Positions 9,785 through 20,462 of a stretch of 64,000 nucleotides of DNA are shown here, piece by piece. The DNA is from Pseudohongiella sp. Lineage in GTDB: Bacteria > Pseudomonadota > Gammaproteobacteria > Pseudomonadales > Pseudohongiellaceae. The first letter of the stretch is position 1. The number at the start of each line of letters is the position of its first letter. The stretch is taken from assembly GCA_030696315.1 (NCBI GenBank), contig JAUYSM010000027.1, forward strand, positions 53,209 to 117,208. Reading direction: 5' to 3'. The position numbers were made by a program, and so were the translations under genes. The notes beneath the pieces were generated by a model, which was not told the DNA's origin, did no database searches, and saw nothing but the letters and a program-made list of their open reading frames with translations.

Positions 9785-11827
9785 TTACTGCGGACGCAGT
9801 TCCTTGTGACGGATGATAATGCGATCCATGTCGTGACGGCAGGATCCAGCCTTCTTGATCAGTTTGTCTTCACACACATCACACCGCACACATTCTTTGA
9901 AGTCAATTTTTTCGCGCTGAATGGCGCCGGTGGGGCAGGCATGCTCACACACAGTACACACACTGCACTGCTTGACGCGTTTGATACGCAGCGGGCTGAC
10001 CAGTGAAACCACGCCCAGCGCCGCTCCCAGTGGGCAGACATAGCGGCAATAAAACCGTGGCACGACCACGCAGGCCAGCAGAATAGCCGCAAGGATGGCA
10101 AACAGGACCGCAGAGCCGCTCAGGAAAAACAGCGTGCCAAAGGGTTCAAAGTACGGGAACACCTTTACATTGTTAAACCCGACCGCCATCACCAGGATAA
10201 ACGCCAGAATGGCGTATTTCACGTACAGGCCATTCAAGTGCCAGGCCTTGGGAATTTTGATGGATTTTTGCAAAGGCGCCAGCCAGCGTTTGGGGGTGAA
10301 GCGTGTAATCAGATCTTGCACGGCACCAAACGGGCACAGCGCTGAACAGAACAGACGTCCCCAGATCAAAGTGGTCACCAGCGTAAACACCACAATCATC
10401 AACACCGGCAGATTGTTCAGGAAAATGGATGGCCCCTGAGTGGCAGCTCCGGTGATGTGTGACACCGACAAAAATCCGCCGTCGATAATCCCAAGGTAAA
10501 CCAGCGTGGCGCTCAGCGCAGTCCAGCGAATGGCGGCGCGTTTGGTAAAAAACGCGGCCAAGGCCAAAGCAAACACTAGCGTCAGGTAAATCACTTTGTC
10601 CCAAGGCGTCACACCCCACGGCGGATCGTTAAAGAATTTTAGGATGACACTGTTTTCAGCCCGCAGAATGCTGGCGATTTCGCGCTCACTCAAAATGGGA
10701 TCTTTTTGTGCCAGCTGCAAGCCCAGCCCTACCGTCTGGTAGCTCAACTCGTAGGGTTCCAGACTGCCCAATGGCTGGTAGGTGAAATTGATGGGCTGGG
10801 TTGGATCTATCCAGTCATCCAACACAATTGCGCCTGCAAATTCAGCGCGATTGGTGATCATGCCTTCATCGGCGTTGCCCGCCGTCACCAGGCGATTGGG
10901 CAATACACGACGGGTGGGGGCATCACCCTGTTGAATGGTGAGACGATCCTGTCGGAACTGCCCGAAACCTTCACCGCCGACGGCCAGCAGCATCATTTGT
11001 GCGCCACCCAGACGGGCGCTGGCATCGCGCTCTGCACGCGCGTATGCGGTGCGGCCAATAAAAAACTCACCCAGGGCTTCATGTCCCAGGTAGGTAAAAG
11101 TCAGTTCCAGCTGACTGCCACCAGGTACCGGCATCACCAGTTGTTTAACCACGCCCTGATCCAGCAGATCCTGCCAGCTGAACTCGCCCATGATTTCCAG
11201 CACGCGCGTAGTGCGTGCCCTGTCGACGGGATTACCTGGCACAAAGTTATTGTGAGCTTCGGCAACACGTCGTGCGGCTTCTCGCACACCGCGGGTAATG
11301 GCAAAACTGGTGACAGTCGCCCCCGCGATGCCGTCAATATCCCGCATCAGGCGAAACTCGTCGGCCACATGTTTATTCTGAAACTGTGCCTGGAAAACCG
11401 GATCAGCCGCAAAGTCACCCACCGTGTTGGTATAGGACTCCACATAGTCCAGCAGTTTGAAACCGCTGACCTGATTGTCGAGATTCAGGCCAATCAACAT
11501 GTCCAATGGCGAGCTGTAGCCGCGCTCCTCCGGTGGAACGTCCGCGCTCAGGAACACGTAACCCACTAACTCCTGCTGACCATTGTCCGGGTTAAGCCGA
11601 TAGCCGCGGTACACCGGCGGCTCACCTTCTTTTTCAGAAAAGCTGTCTGCACCGGGTAGTACCTGCTTCAGCCACTCAGGCTGCACATCGGTGGAAAACG
11701 GTGTTCTGACCGGGTTTCCCTCAACTGGTTGCCGGGCAGGTTGTGCAGACAGCAGGTGGCTGAACGATGCGGAAAACAACAGGCTGACAAGCAGGGTAAA
11801 CAGGCGAGTGTTGCGGTTGGCCAACAT
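9785..11827 (-). CDS. NosR/NirI-like FMN-binding, polytopic 4Fe-4S membrane protein
   Basis: FMN-binding motif GIAGATVTS, CSALCPFGAVQDL, CRYVCPLGAALG, ferredoxin clusters CSVCTVCEHACPTGAI and CVRCDVCEDK, multiple TM helices. Confidence 0.85.
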   Translation of the reverse strand: MLANRNTRLFTLLVSLLFSASFSHLLSAQPARQPVEGNPVRTPFSTDVQPEWLKQVLPGADSFSEKEGEPPVYRGYRLNPDNGQQELVGYVFLSADVPPEERGYSSPLDMLIGLNLDNQVSGFKLLDYVESYTNTVGDFAADPVFQAQFQNKHVADEFRLMRDIDGIAGATVTSFAITRGVREAARRVAEAHNNFVPGNPVDRARTTRVLEIMGEFSWQDLLDQGVVKQLVMPVPGGSQLELTFTYLGHEALGEFFIGRTAYARAERDASARLGGAQMMLLAVGGEGFGQFRQDRLTIQQGDAPTRRVLPNRLVTAGNADEGMITNRAEFAGAIVLDDWIDPTQPINFTYQPLGSLEPYELSYQTVGLGLQLAQKDPILSEREIASILRAENSVILKFFNDPPWGVTPWDKVIYLTLVFALALAAFFTKRAAIRWTALSATLVYLGIIDGGFLSVSHITGAATQGPSIFLNNLPVLMIVVFTLVTTLIWGRLFCSALCPFGAVQDLITRFTPKRWLAPLQKSIKIPKAWHLNGLYVKYAILAFILVMAVGFNNVKVFPYFEPFGTLFFLSGSAVLFAILAAILLACVVVPRFYCRYVCPLGAALGVVSLVSPLRIKRVKQCSVCTVCEHACPTGAIQREKIDFKECVRCDVCEDKLIKKAGSCRHDMDRIIIRHKELRPQ

Positions 11828-12028
11828 ATAAAGTTCCAGAATCGGGTTGAGTGCAAAAGCCAGAGCCCGGCTAATATACTCGTGAGTGTGCCGCTGCTCC
11901 AGTCAGCGCCACACTTTGTTATAACTCTGTCATCCGGTCGTGGCTTAGGGGCGTTCAAGCTGGTATAACAACAAGAAAGTGATCACAGATGATCTGCAAC
12001 GTTGACTGCCAGCGGCCGAGGCGACGGG

Positions 12029-13426
12029 ATGCCATCCAGTAAACAAAAACGATTCAAATGGCGTTTACGCTCGCGGGCATGGTTGATTGCGGGCGGTTAT
12101 GCATTGATCTCGTTATTGTGGATTTATTTCTCAGACCTGCTGTTGTTTGCCTTATTCCCGGATCCCGAAACGTTTGCACGACTGAGTGTCTATAAAGGCA
12201 CCGGGTTTGTGATTGTTACTGCCTTATTGTTGCTACTGCTGCTTTGGCGATTTTTCTCGGCGCTGGACGGCACCTTTGCCGCCTTGCAGGAATCCGAGAA
12301 ACGCCTGGGTGCCAGTCGCGCCAAACTCTCTGCAGTCATTAATTCTGCCATGGACGCCATCATTACGGTGGATGTGACCGGGCGTCTGAATTCGTTTAAC
12401 AGCGCCGCTGAAAAAATGTTTCTTGTTGATGCCCGCAAGGTGTTGGGTCGTTCAGTCAACAGGCTGTTGCCCGCGGGCATCGATCATTTGAGTGCGCGCA
12501 GGTTTGAAACCACCGCCGTGCGGGAAAACGGCGACATATTCCCGGTGGAAGCCGCCGTGTCTGAAGTTTCCAGCCGAGAAGGAGTGTTTTACACCGCTAT
12601 TCTGCGTGACATCAGTGAACGCTTGGCACAGCAAGCGACACTGCGTGAGATGAATGAGTCGCTGGAGCGGAAAGTCGCTGACCGCACGCACGAGCTGCAG
12701 ATTGCAGTAGCGCGCGCTCAGTCAGCGGATCGTCTGAAATCCGCGTTTCTTGCCACCATGTCACATGAGCTGCGGACCCCGCTGAATTCCATTATCGGTT
12801 TTACCGGCATTGTCTTACAGGAAATGGCCGGCCCCTTGAATGATGAACAAAAAAAACAATTGGGCATGGTGCGTAGCAGTGGGCGCCATTTGCTGGATCT
12901 GATCAACGATGTGTTGGATCTGTCGAAAATCGAAGCCGGTGAGCTGGAGATTCGCCACGAGCAATTTAACCTGAGAGAGTCTCTGGAGCGGGTGTTTGCC
13001 AGCGTCAAACCACAAGCCGATCCCAAAAATCTAAGCATGCAATTGGCGATTGCAGTTGATGTCGGCGTTTTGAAGGGCGACAAGCGGCGAGTGGAACAAG
13101 TGGTGTTGAACCTGCTCAGCAACGCTATCAAATTTACGGATCATGGCGGTGTTGCACTCAGCGCCGTGATTGCCAACGGGCACTGCAAGATGACAGTGAC
13201 GGATACCGGCATCGGTATTCGCGAAGAAGATATTGTTACCTTGTTTCAGCCGTTTAACCAGATTGATGCCGGACTCACACGTGAGCATGAGGGCACCGGG
13301 CTGGGTCTGGCGATCTGTCGCCGACTCAGCGCACTGATGGGTGGCTCGATCAGCGTGCGCAGTGAATGGCAGCAAGGCAGCGAGTTTTGTTTTGTGCTTC
13401 CACTCGATACAGAGGGCAAATCATGA
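12029..13426 (+). CDS. Membrane PAS-domain sensor histidine kinase
   Basis: Two N-terminal TM segments, PAS domain, HisKA LATMSHELRTPLNSIIGF, N box NLLSNAIKFTD, G box GTGLGLAICRRLS. Confidence 0.93.
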   Translation: MPSSKQKRFKWRLRSRAWLIAGGYALISLLWIYFSDLLLFALFPDPETFARLSVYKGTGFVIVTALLLLLLLWRFFSALDGTFAALQESEKRLGASRAKLSAVINSAMDAIITVDVTGRLNSFNSAAEKMFLVDARKVLGRSVNRLLPAGIDHLSARRFETTAVRENGDIFPVEAAVSEVSSREGVFYTAILRDISERLAQQATLREMNESLERKVADRTHELQIAVARAQSADRLKSAFLATMSHELRTPLNSIIGFTGIVLQEMAGPLNDEQKKQLGMVRSSGRHLLDLINDVLDLSKIEAGELEIRHEQFNLRESLERVFASVKPQADPKNLSMQLAIAVDVGVLKGDKRRVEQVVLNLLSNAIKFTDHGGVALSAVIANGHCKMTVTDTGIGIREEDIVTLFQPFNQIDAGLTREHEGTGLGLAICRRLSALMGGSISVRSEWQQGSEFCFVLPLDTEGKS

Positions 13427-13800
13427 GCCTGCAGGTACTGATGATTGAGGACAACGAACAAAATCGCTATCTGTTGCGCTTTTTATTGGAGAAAAGCGGT
13501 CACAAGGTTGACGCTGCCAATGATGGGCCCTCCGGTATCCAACAGGCTCAACACAGCAAACCCGATGTCATCCTGTTGGATATTCAGCTGCCGACCATGC
13601 ATGGTTATGACGTTGCATTGGCATTGCGACAGATTCCTGCGCTGGCAAAAACGCCCATCATTGCGGTGACCTCTTATGCAATGGCAGGCGATCGCGAACG
13701 GGCTTTGGCCAGCGGGTGTAATGCTTATATTGAAAAACCCATCAATCCGGAAACCTTTGTTGCTGACGTTGAACGCATGGTACGGGAGTTGTGCTTGTGA
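13423..13800 (+). CDS. Stand-alone response regulator receiver protein
   Basis: MIEDNEQNRYLL, DVILLDIQLP, AVTSYAM, YIEKPI; 4-bp overlap with the upstream kinase gene. Confidence 0.93.
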   Translation: MSLQVLMIEDNEQNRYLLRFLLEKSGHKVDAANDGPSGIQQAQHSKPDVILLDIQLPTMHGYDVALALRQIPALAKTPIIAVTSYAMAGDRERALASGCNAYIEKPINPETFVADVERMVRELCL

Positions 13801-15854
13801 GTTATGTGCTGATTGTCGATGACAAAGAGGAGAATCGCTATTACCTGCAGGCTTTGCTCACAGCACATGCCTATCACGTCAAAGTGGCACGCCATGGTGC
13901 TGAAGCTCTGGTGCTTGCCAGACAGTGTGTGCCGCAATTGGTGGTGTCCGATTTGTTGATGCCAGTGATGGATGGTTACACCTTGCTCAGACATTGGAAG
14001 TCCGACCCGGCACTTCAGAGCGTGCCTTTTATTGTGTACACAGCGACGTATACACAAGAAGAAGACGAAAAACTGGCATTGGACCTGGGGGCGGATGCGT
14101 TTATTTTGAAACCCGCCGAGCCAGACAATTTTGTGCAAGTAGTCCGCGATGTTTCAAGTCGGGCCGCAAAGCCGGGAGTTGCCGCTGCCAGTGCGGGGCG
14201 AATAGATGAAGCTGATGTCCTGAAACATTACAGTGAAACCTTGATCCGAAAACTGGAGGAAAAGTCTCTGCAACTGTCTGAAGCCAATGGATTGCTGGCA
14301 TTGGACATCATTCGCCGCGAAAAAGCCGAAGCAGCTTTGCGCGACAGCGAGGAGCGTTTTCGGTTGTTGGCCAGTGCTACCAATGATGTGGTCTGGGATT
14401 GGGACATAGCCCACAATATACTTTGGTGGGGCGATGGTTTTTTGGAGCTGTTTGGTTATGCGCTGGGCAGTCAGCCAACAAATCGGGAAGCTTGGGCAGC
14501 CTTGGTGCACCCGGATGAAATCCAGAAGGTGAACCACAGTCTTGAACAAACCTTGCATGAAGGCTGCAGTTGGAGTGCCCGTTACCGCTTGCTTCGCACC
14601 GATGGTAGCTGGGCTGAGGTAGACGCACGCGCGCGCGTGATACGCGATAACAACGGCAAGCCAATTCGAATGATTGGTGGCTTGACTGATATCTCGGAAC
14701 GGGTCGCCTTGGAAGAGCGTTTACGCAATGCACAACGTCTGGAGGCGATTGGAAAACTGACCGGTGGTATTGCGCATGATTTTAATAATCTGCTGACCAT
14801 CGTGCTGGGCAATGCTGAAACGCTCAGTGAATTGCTTGAGCATGATCCCCCAAAAAGAGATCTGGCACGCATGGTGGTAAGCGCCGCGGAGCGTGGCGCG
14901 GAGTTGACTCAACGCCTGTTGGCGTTTGCGCGCAAACAATCATTGAGCCCGCGAGCTGTGGATTTAAACCAGCTGGTGCAGGGCGTCAATCTGATGCTGG
15001 ATCGTGTACTGGGAGCATCGGTGTCACTGCAATTCAAGCCTGGTGAGCATCTGCCCGCAGCGATGGTAGATCCCTCTCAGCTGGAACACAGTGTATTGAA
15101 CCTGTGTGTGAATGCACGAGATGCCATGCCTGCGGGAGGTACATTATTCATATCTACAGACCATTTGTTGTTGAATGAAGAAGCCTTATACAAAGGCCGA
15201 TTGTTACCGGCAGGTGACTATCTGGTTCTGGCAGTCTCGGATACCGGTACCGGTATTCTTCCAGAGCATTTAAACCGGATATTTGAGCCGTTTTTCAGCA
15301 CCAAACCCGAAGGTAAAGGCGCAGGTCTGGGGCTGGCCATGGTGTACGGTTTTGTCCAGCAATCGGGTGGCCATATTGTGGTTGAAACCCATGCTGGCGA
15401 GGGCAGCACTTTCAGTTTGATTTTGCCTGCCGCAACCACGGCCGAGCTGTCAATGCCACCAACGATATCGGGGGCTGCGGGCGATCTGATCGGAGGCTCG
15501 GAGACTATTTTATTGGTGGAAGATGACGCACTGGTGCGCCAGCTGGCGCAATTTAATCTGGAGTCTCTTGGATACAAGGTGCTAGTCGCCGCCAGTGGCG
15601 AGGCAGCGCTTGAGACGCTGCAAGCATTACACGCCAGCACTCAACACCTTGATTTGCTGTTCACCGATGTGCAGATGACCGGAATGACCGGGCTGGATCT
15701 ATCGGCCAAAGCACACCTGCTGTTCCCGGCATTGCGGGTGTTATACACCTCTGGTTATTCATCACGTCTGGCTGTAGCTGAATTACCCGTTTTAACCAAA
15801 CCCTACCGGCGGGCCGAGTTGGCCGCGGCTTTGTCGAGGGCCTTTGGCCGTTAA
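13791..15854 (+). CDS. REC-PAS-HisKA-HATPase-REC hybrid sensor kinase
   Basis: IVDDKEENRYYL, VVSDLLMPVMDG; PAS; LTGGIAHDFNNLLTIVLGN; GAGLGLAMVYGF; C-terminal REC DLLFTDVQMTGMTG. Confidence 0.93.
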   Translation: MLVSYVLIVDDKEENRYYLQALLTAHAYHVKVARHGAEALVLARQCVPQLVVSDLLMPVMDGYTLLRHWKSDPALQSVPFIVYTATYTQEEDEKLALDLGADAFILKPAEPDNFVQVVRDVSSRAAKPGVAAASAGRIDEADVLKHYSETLIRKLEEKSLQLSEANGLLALDIIRREKAEAALRDSEERFRLLASATNDVVWDWDIAHNILWWGDGFLELFGYALGSQPTNREAWAALVHPDEIQKVNHSLEQTLHEGCSWSARYRLLRTDGSWAEVDARARVIRDNNGKPIRMIGGLTDISERVALEERLRNAQRLEAIGKLTGGIAHDFNNLLTIVLGNAETLSELLEHDPPKRDLARMVVSAAERGAELTQRLLAFARKQSLSPRAVDLNQLVQGVNLMLDRVLGASVSLQFKPGEHLPAAMVDPSQLEHSVLNLCVNARDAMPAGGTLFISTDHLLLNEEALYKGRLLPAGDYLVLAVSDTGTGILPEHLNRIFEPFFSTKPEGKGAGLGLAMVYGFVQQSGGHIVVETHAGEGSTFSLILPAATTAELSMPPTISGAAGDLIGGSETILLVEDDALVRQLAQFNLESLGYKVLVAASGEAALETLQALHASTQHLDLLFTDVQMTGMTGLDLSAKAHLLFPALRVLYTSGYSSRLAVAELPVLTKPYRRAELAAALSRAFGR

Positions 15855-15881
15855 AACGCACCCTGAACAGCAGCGTGGGTG

Positions 15882-17930
15882 TTACAAGTTGCTGTTGATT
15901 TCCTGCTCACTCAGAAAACGTGTGGGTTGGCCCATGCGGTAGCCGTAGATCACCGAAAACGCGAGGACGTTCTGCACATAGTTGCGCGTTTCGGCAAACG
16001 GGATGGTTTCAATCCAGGCATCCAACGGCAAGGGATTGGTGCCGGTCTGTCTGAGCCATTGCCGCACACGATTGGGGCCCGCGTTATAGGCTGCTGCTGC
16101 CAGTGCCCGATTACCGTCAAAGTCATTCAGTAGCTGTGCCAGATAACGGCTGCCAAGCTGTATATTGATTTCCGGTCTCAGCAAATCCTGATCATTGATG
16201 CGCAGCCCGGCACGCGTGGCGGTTTCCCGCCCGGTCGCCGGCATCAGCTGCATCAAACCCAGCGCCCCCGCGCTGGAACGCACATCATGCATAAATGCGC
16301 TTTCCTGGCGGGCAATGGCAAATAACAATTGTTGCGAGACATCCAGCTCAGTGGCAGCGCTGGCAAACAGGTCGCCATAGGCGAGCGGAAAACGCAGCTG
16401 CAGGTCATCCCAATACTGCGCACGAATCATGGCCTGTATGCCATTGCGATGCCATCCCCAGCTGTCGGCAACAACACCGCTGCTGACAAGCTGTTCAGCG
16501 CTCAAATGGGACTGGGCAAACTGCCACTCATTACGCGCGCTGAGCTCATCGCCGAGTACATACAATTCATGCGCGCGCTGGATTGCCAGATTGTTATACA
16601 AGGCACTGACATCGTCGTTACGCACGGGCACCGGTCGGTCAACCAGTTCGTAAGCAAGGCCCAACTTGTCAGCGGCCAAAAACCCATAAAAACTGCGGGT
16701 TTGTGCCAATTCATAGTACAGGGTTTGCGCCTCGGCAAGGGTACTGTCATTGTCCACACCCGCGGCATTCAGCTGTTCCAGGGTGCGGGCCCGCCAGTAT
16801 TTCCAGCGCTCGGTGTTGATTGCATCCGCGGGCAAACGTGACAACCAGCTTGCCATGCGTTGCCAGTCCTGATTGCGAATGGCGTCGCGTAAAATCCAGC
16901 CGACCAGCGTTTCGGTGCCCAGATCAGGCTCACTGGCCAGCAAGTTTTCGGTCTGGGTTACCAGCCCTTGTTGCAAACCGCGCTGGGCAATAAATTGTTT
17001 GCTGGCGTTGAGCTCATCTGCGCTGAATTGATGAACCTGCTGATGTTTGTTCAGGGCGGTCAGTGCCTGGGTTGCGTCCACCATCGCGAGGCGGCGCACT
17101 CCGTGCAGAATTATCTCCCGGACTTCCGGTTCCTGCGCTGCCAACGCCGAGTCTGTCAGCAGGCGTTCCGGCTGGTTGTCGATTCTTAAAAATACTTCAG
17201 ACAACTGACGCTCGCGCGCCGGCATCAGGCGAGAAACATAACGCGCCAGCCCCAACTGCCGCGATTGCAGGGTTTTGGTAAAGCGCTGCCAAGCGATTTG
17301 CGGCTCGAGAAAGCCCTGTGCCAGCCACGCCTCAAACACCGGGTCACAATCGTTGGGCTGTGAATAATCCACATTCCACAGCGGCGCAACGTCCACCAGT
17401 GCAGCGGTGTTGCCCAATTCCAGCTGGGCACGCAGCGCCCGACAGGTCAGGGTGGTGTTGGTGTTTTCCATGCGATGGTAACGCGCAACATCAGACCATC
17501 GCGCATGATCGGCCAGCGCCGACACCCATTCGCGCTCCAGACGGTTGCCTAGATAGGAGTCGCGATGGCGTGTGAGAAACCCATCGACCGTGGCAAACCC
17601 TTCGTTGTTTCCTGTTCGGGCCCAGCCGGCCATCGCAGGCCGTAAGGTGTTGTACTCCAGATAGATATGCAGCGGGTAATCTTCAAGCTGTGTCATCAGG
17701 TCGCGCAGCTCACTGGTTTGCCCACGCGCCTGCGCCTGCTGAGCCTGTTGGTACAGTGCCCGTTGTTCGATCAGGGAAGGTGCTTGCTGCAGTGGGTTGT
17801 GAGGGGCCTGGGCGATAATCGTGTGAGCAAACAACATGGCAGTCGCTAATAAAGCAGTCTGCCGCAAAATTCTTGTTGGTATCGAAGCCATTCCTGTCAT
17901 AGGCTTTGTCACAAAATTGCTATCACGCAT
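15882..17930 (-). CDS. Soluble lytic murein transglycosylase (Slt70-like)
   Basis: AIARQESAFMHDVRSSAGALGLMQLMPATG and AAYNAGPNRVRQWL; signal peptide ILRQTALLATAMLFAHTIIAQ; start trimmed to avoid the divergent gene. Confidence 0.92.
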   Translation of the reverse strand: MRDSNFVTKPMTGMASIPTRILRQTALLATAMLFAHTIIAQAPHNPLQQAPSLIEQRALYQQAQQAQARGQTSELRDLMTQLEDYPLHIYLEYNTLRPAMAGWARTGNNEGFATVDGFLTRHRDSYLGNRLEREWVSALADHARWSDVARYHRMENTNTTLTCRALRAQLELGNTAALVDVAPLWNVDYSQPNDCDPVFEAWLAQGFLEPQIAWQRFTKTLQSRQLGLARYVSRLMPARERQLSEVFLRIDNQPERLLTDSALAAQEPEVREIILHGVRRLAMVDATQALTALNKHQQVHQFSADELNASKQFIAQRGLQQGLVTQTENLLASEPDLGTETLVGWILRDAIRNQDWQRMASWLSRLPADAINTERWKYWRARTLEQLNAAGVDNDSTLAEAQTLYYELAQTRSFYGFLAADKLGLAYELVDRPVPVRNDDVSALYNNLAIQRAHELYVLGDELSARNEWQFAQSHLSAEQLVSSGVVADSWGWHRNGIQAMIRAQYWDDLQLRFPLAYGDLFASAATELDVSQQLLFAIARQESAFMHDVRSSAGALGLMQLMPATGRETATRAGLRINDQDLLRPEINIQLGSRYLAQLLNDFDGNRALAAAAYNAGPNRVRQWLRQTGTNPLPLDAWIETIPFAETRNYVQNVLAFSVIYGYRMGQPTRFLSEQEINSNL

Positions 17931-18002
17931 GCAGTACCCTCGCGTCTCTGGATAATTTTCATTGCGTAGCGGCTGCACCCATTTTATTGCCGGAAGTCCA
18001 TT

Positions 18003-19748
18003 ATGCCCAAATGCAGCATCATTACCCGTGTTTTTTTGGCGATGGCCATGCTTGCACCTGTTGCCGTCGCCGATACCCAGGTCAAGATTATTGCGTTTAA
18101 TGATTTTCACGGCAATCTGTTCAGTGCTGGCAATGTGGCCGACGTGCCGGTTGGCGGAGTGGATTTTTTTGCAGCCTACGTCGACAGGCTCAAAGCGCAA
18201 AACCCGTACAACGTAGTGGTATCTGCCGGTGATCTGATTGGCGCCAGTCCGCTGGTATCCGCATTGTTTCATGATGAACCAACCATCGAAGTCATGAATC
18301 GACTGCGTCTGGAGTTCAACGCGGTTGGCAACCACGAGTTTGACGAAGGCACGGATGAGTTGCTGCGCATGCAACATGGTGGCTGTCATCCCGATGATGC
18401 CAACACCTGCCAGGGCGCCATTGTGGGGACCCCGGTACCTTTTGAAGGTGCTCAGTTCGGATTTCTGGCTGCCAATGTGGTGAATGAACAAACGGGCGAT
18501 ACCTTGTTTCCTGCCTATGGCACAAAAGCGTTTGGTGATCATGAAATTGCCTTTATTGGCCTGACCCTGGAAGGCACACCCAATGTTGTGCTGGCGGATG
18601 GGATACGCACCTTACAGTTCAAGGATGAAGCGGAAACCATCAACGCCTTGGTACCGGAGATTCGGGCGCGTGGAATTGAAGCCATAGTGGTATTGATTCA
18701 CGAAGGCGGATTAAGACCAACGGCGTTTGGCGAATACAACACGTGTCTGGATGACATCATGTCGTCTGATCTGGTGATGCCAATCGCTGAGATTGTTGCT
18801 CAGCTCGATGATGCGGTTGACCTGGTGATTACCGGTCACAGCCCGGTGGCCTATAACTGCAGGATACCTAACAGTATTGGACGTCTGATTCCTGTCACCC
18901 ACGCGCAAGGCTCCGCGTCTGTTGTCACAGATATTGACGTCCTGATCGATGATGTCAGTGGCGATATCGTTGATATCACGCTCAAAAACGTACTTGTTGT
19001 GCAAGACGAGTCTGTTATGCCGGTTCAGGACATCACGCGCTTGATTCATGCCTACAGTGATCTGGCTCAGCCCCTGGCAGACAGAGTCATTGGTGTGATG
19101 TCAGCTGCAGTGACCCGCAGCAACGACCCTTCAAACGGGCAAAGTGATGCGGGCAATATGGTTGCGGATGCACAGTTGGCAGCTACACAATCTCCGGAAA
19201 CCGGCGGCGCGCAGCTGGCGTTGATGAATTCCGGCGGTGTGCGCGCCAACATGAGTGCCGAGCTTTATCCGGGTTACATCACTTATGGTGCGATTTACAG
19301 CATGCAGCCTTTTGGCAATTCACTGGTCACCATGACCTATACAGCACGGCAACTAAAAGACGTGTTGGAACAGCAGTTTCCAGGGTGTCTGGGGCGCAGA
19401 CAGCGCACCATCCTGCAAGTGTCCGCAGGTTTCAGTTATCAGTTTGACGAGAGCGCGCCTGAGTGCAACAGAATAATTGAGATGTCACTTAACGGCAGAC
19501 GCCTGGTGCAGGCTGGCGAGTTGTTGGATGCAGATCTGCCAATCAGGGTAACGGTCAATAATTTTATTGCAGATGGTGGGGACGGATTTTCAACACTGGG
19601 TGTGGGTACCGATCGCCTTGCTGGAGTATTAGACATCGACGCGCTGGAGCGATATCTCGAACGCTTCGGCGATGCCGACTCGGCCTACAATCCTGACGCA
19701 GACAGTCTGGGCAAACCCCGCGTATTGAGTTTGCCCTTAGCTCAATAA
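18003..19748 (+). CDS. 5'-nucleotidase / 2',3'-cyclic phosphodiesterase family (UshA-like)
   Basis: IIAFNDFHGNL, GDLIGASPLVSALFHDEP, NAVGNHEFDEG, GHSP, MNSGGVRA. Confidence 0.9.
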   Translation: MPKCSIITRVFLAMAMLAPVAVADTQVKIIAFNDFHGNLFSAGNVADVPVGGVDFFAAYVDRLKAQNPYNVVVSAGDLIGASPLVSALFHDEPTIEVMNRLRLEFNAVGNHEFDEGTDELLRMQHGGCHPDDANTCQGAIVGTPVPFEGAQFGFLAANVVNEQTGDTLFPAYGTKAFGDHEIAFIGLTLEGTPNVVLADGIRTLQFKDEAETINALVPEIRARGIEAIVVLIHEGGLRPTAFGEYNTCLDDIMSSDLVMPIAEIVAQLDDAVDLVITGHSPVAYNCRIPNSIGRLIPVTHAQGSASVVTDIDVLIDDVSGDIVDITLKNVLVVQDESVMPVQDITRLIHAYSDLAQPLADRVIGVMSAAVTRSNDPSNGQSDAGNMVADAQLAATQSPETGGAQLALMNSGGVRANMSAELYPGYITYGAIYSMQPFGNSLVTMTYTARQLKDVLEQQFPGCLGRRQRTILQVSAGFSYQFDESAPECNRIIEMSLNGRRLVQAGELLDADLPIRVTVNNFIADGGDGFSTLGVGTDRLAGVLDIDALERYLERFGDADSAYNPDADSLGKPRVLSLPLAQ

Positions 19749-19759
19749 CACCGTCAGTA

Positions 19760-20254
19760 TTAGCGTATGGTGATGTTGCCGTTTTGCACACGTACCGGGA
19801 CGCCCACATAGATGCCCATGGTGTCTTGTACATTGATAAATTGTTGACCGCCGCCTTCCATATCAATCACGATTTCGTGGTAGGCAACAGCATTACGATT
19901 CCTTTCAATGTTGTTGCCCAGCAATGCGCCGCCGATCGCACCGGCTGCGGTTGCAATGTCTTGCCCTGAGCCACCGCCAACCTGATTGCCAGCAACACCA
20001 CCCACAATCGCACCAATCACTGCGCCAGCGCCGGTCGCCTGGCCTTGCTGCGACACGGTATTAATGGCGCGCACAGTACCGCAGTTGCTGCAGACCGCTG
20101 GCAGGGGTGCTGGCGCCCGCTGTTCAACAACAAAGGAAGGTGTTGTTTCAGCAGGCTTTGCGCCGGCTTCGGCCGTGGCAGTGTCCTGTGGAACACACGC
20201 CCCAAGTGCAGAGAGTGCCAGTAAGCCGGTCAGGTACCATGAAATTTTTCGCAT
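19760..20254 (-). CDS. Glycine-zipper 2TM domain lipoprotein
   Basis: GAVIGAIVGGVAGNQVGGGSGQDIATAAGAIGGALLGNNIE; lipobox LSALGAC. Confidence 0.85.
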   Translation of the reverse strand: MRKISWYLTGLLALSALGACVPQDTATAEAGAKPAETTPSFVVEQRAPAPLPAVCSNCGTVRAINTVSQQGQATGAGAVIGAIVGGVAGNQVGGGSGQDIATAAGAIGGALLGNNIERNRNAVAYHEIVIDMEGGGQQFINVQDTMGIYVGVPVRVQNGNITIR

Positions 20255-20462
20255 GTTATTAATATCCACTTATTTGAATTTGAGTTACTTGTTTTGATTC
20301 TGTGTTTTTTCAGTCATTGCAGTATGACCGGGAAATGAGGCGCCGCTCTGTGCTCTACCGAACGGAACTCCAAAGGGATTCTGCTAATTTAGTGTCAGGC
20401 AGAAAAGTAGTTGCCAACACTGACCGCTTCCGGTTTCCCCGTTTTAAAAAGGAATTTCGCAT

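Noticed and set aside
10706-11569. 287-aa plus-strand ORF
   Set aside because: Antisense to the NosR-like gene; no recognisable domain.
17931-18542. 5' extension of the 886-aa lytic transglycosylase ORF
   Set aside because: Overlaps the divergent 5'-nucleotidase gene; a signal peptide start at 17930/17900/17891 is more plausible.
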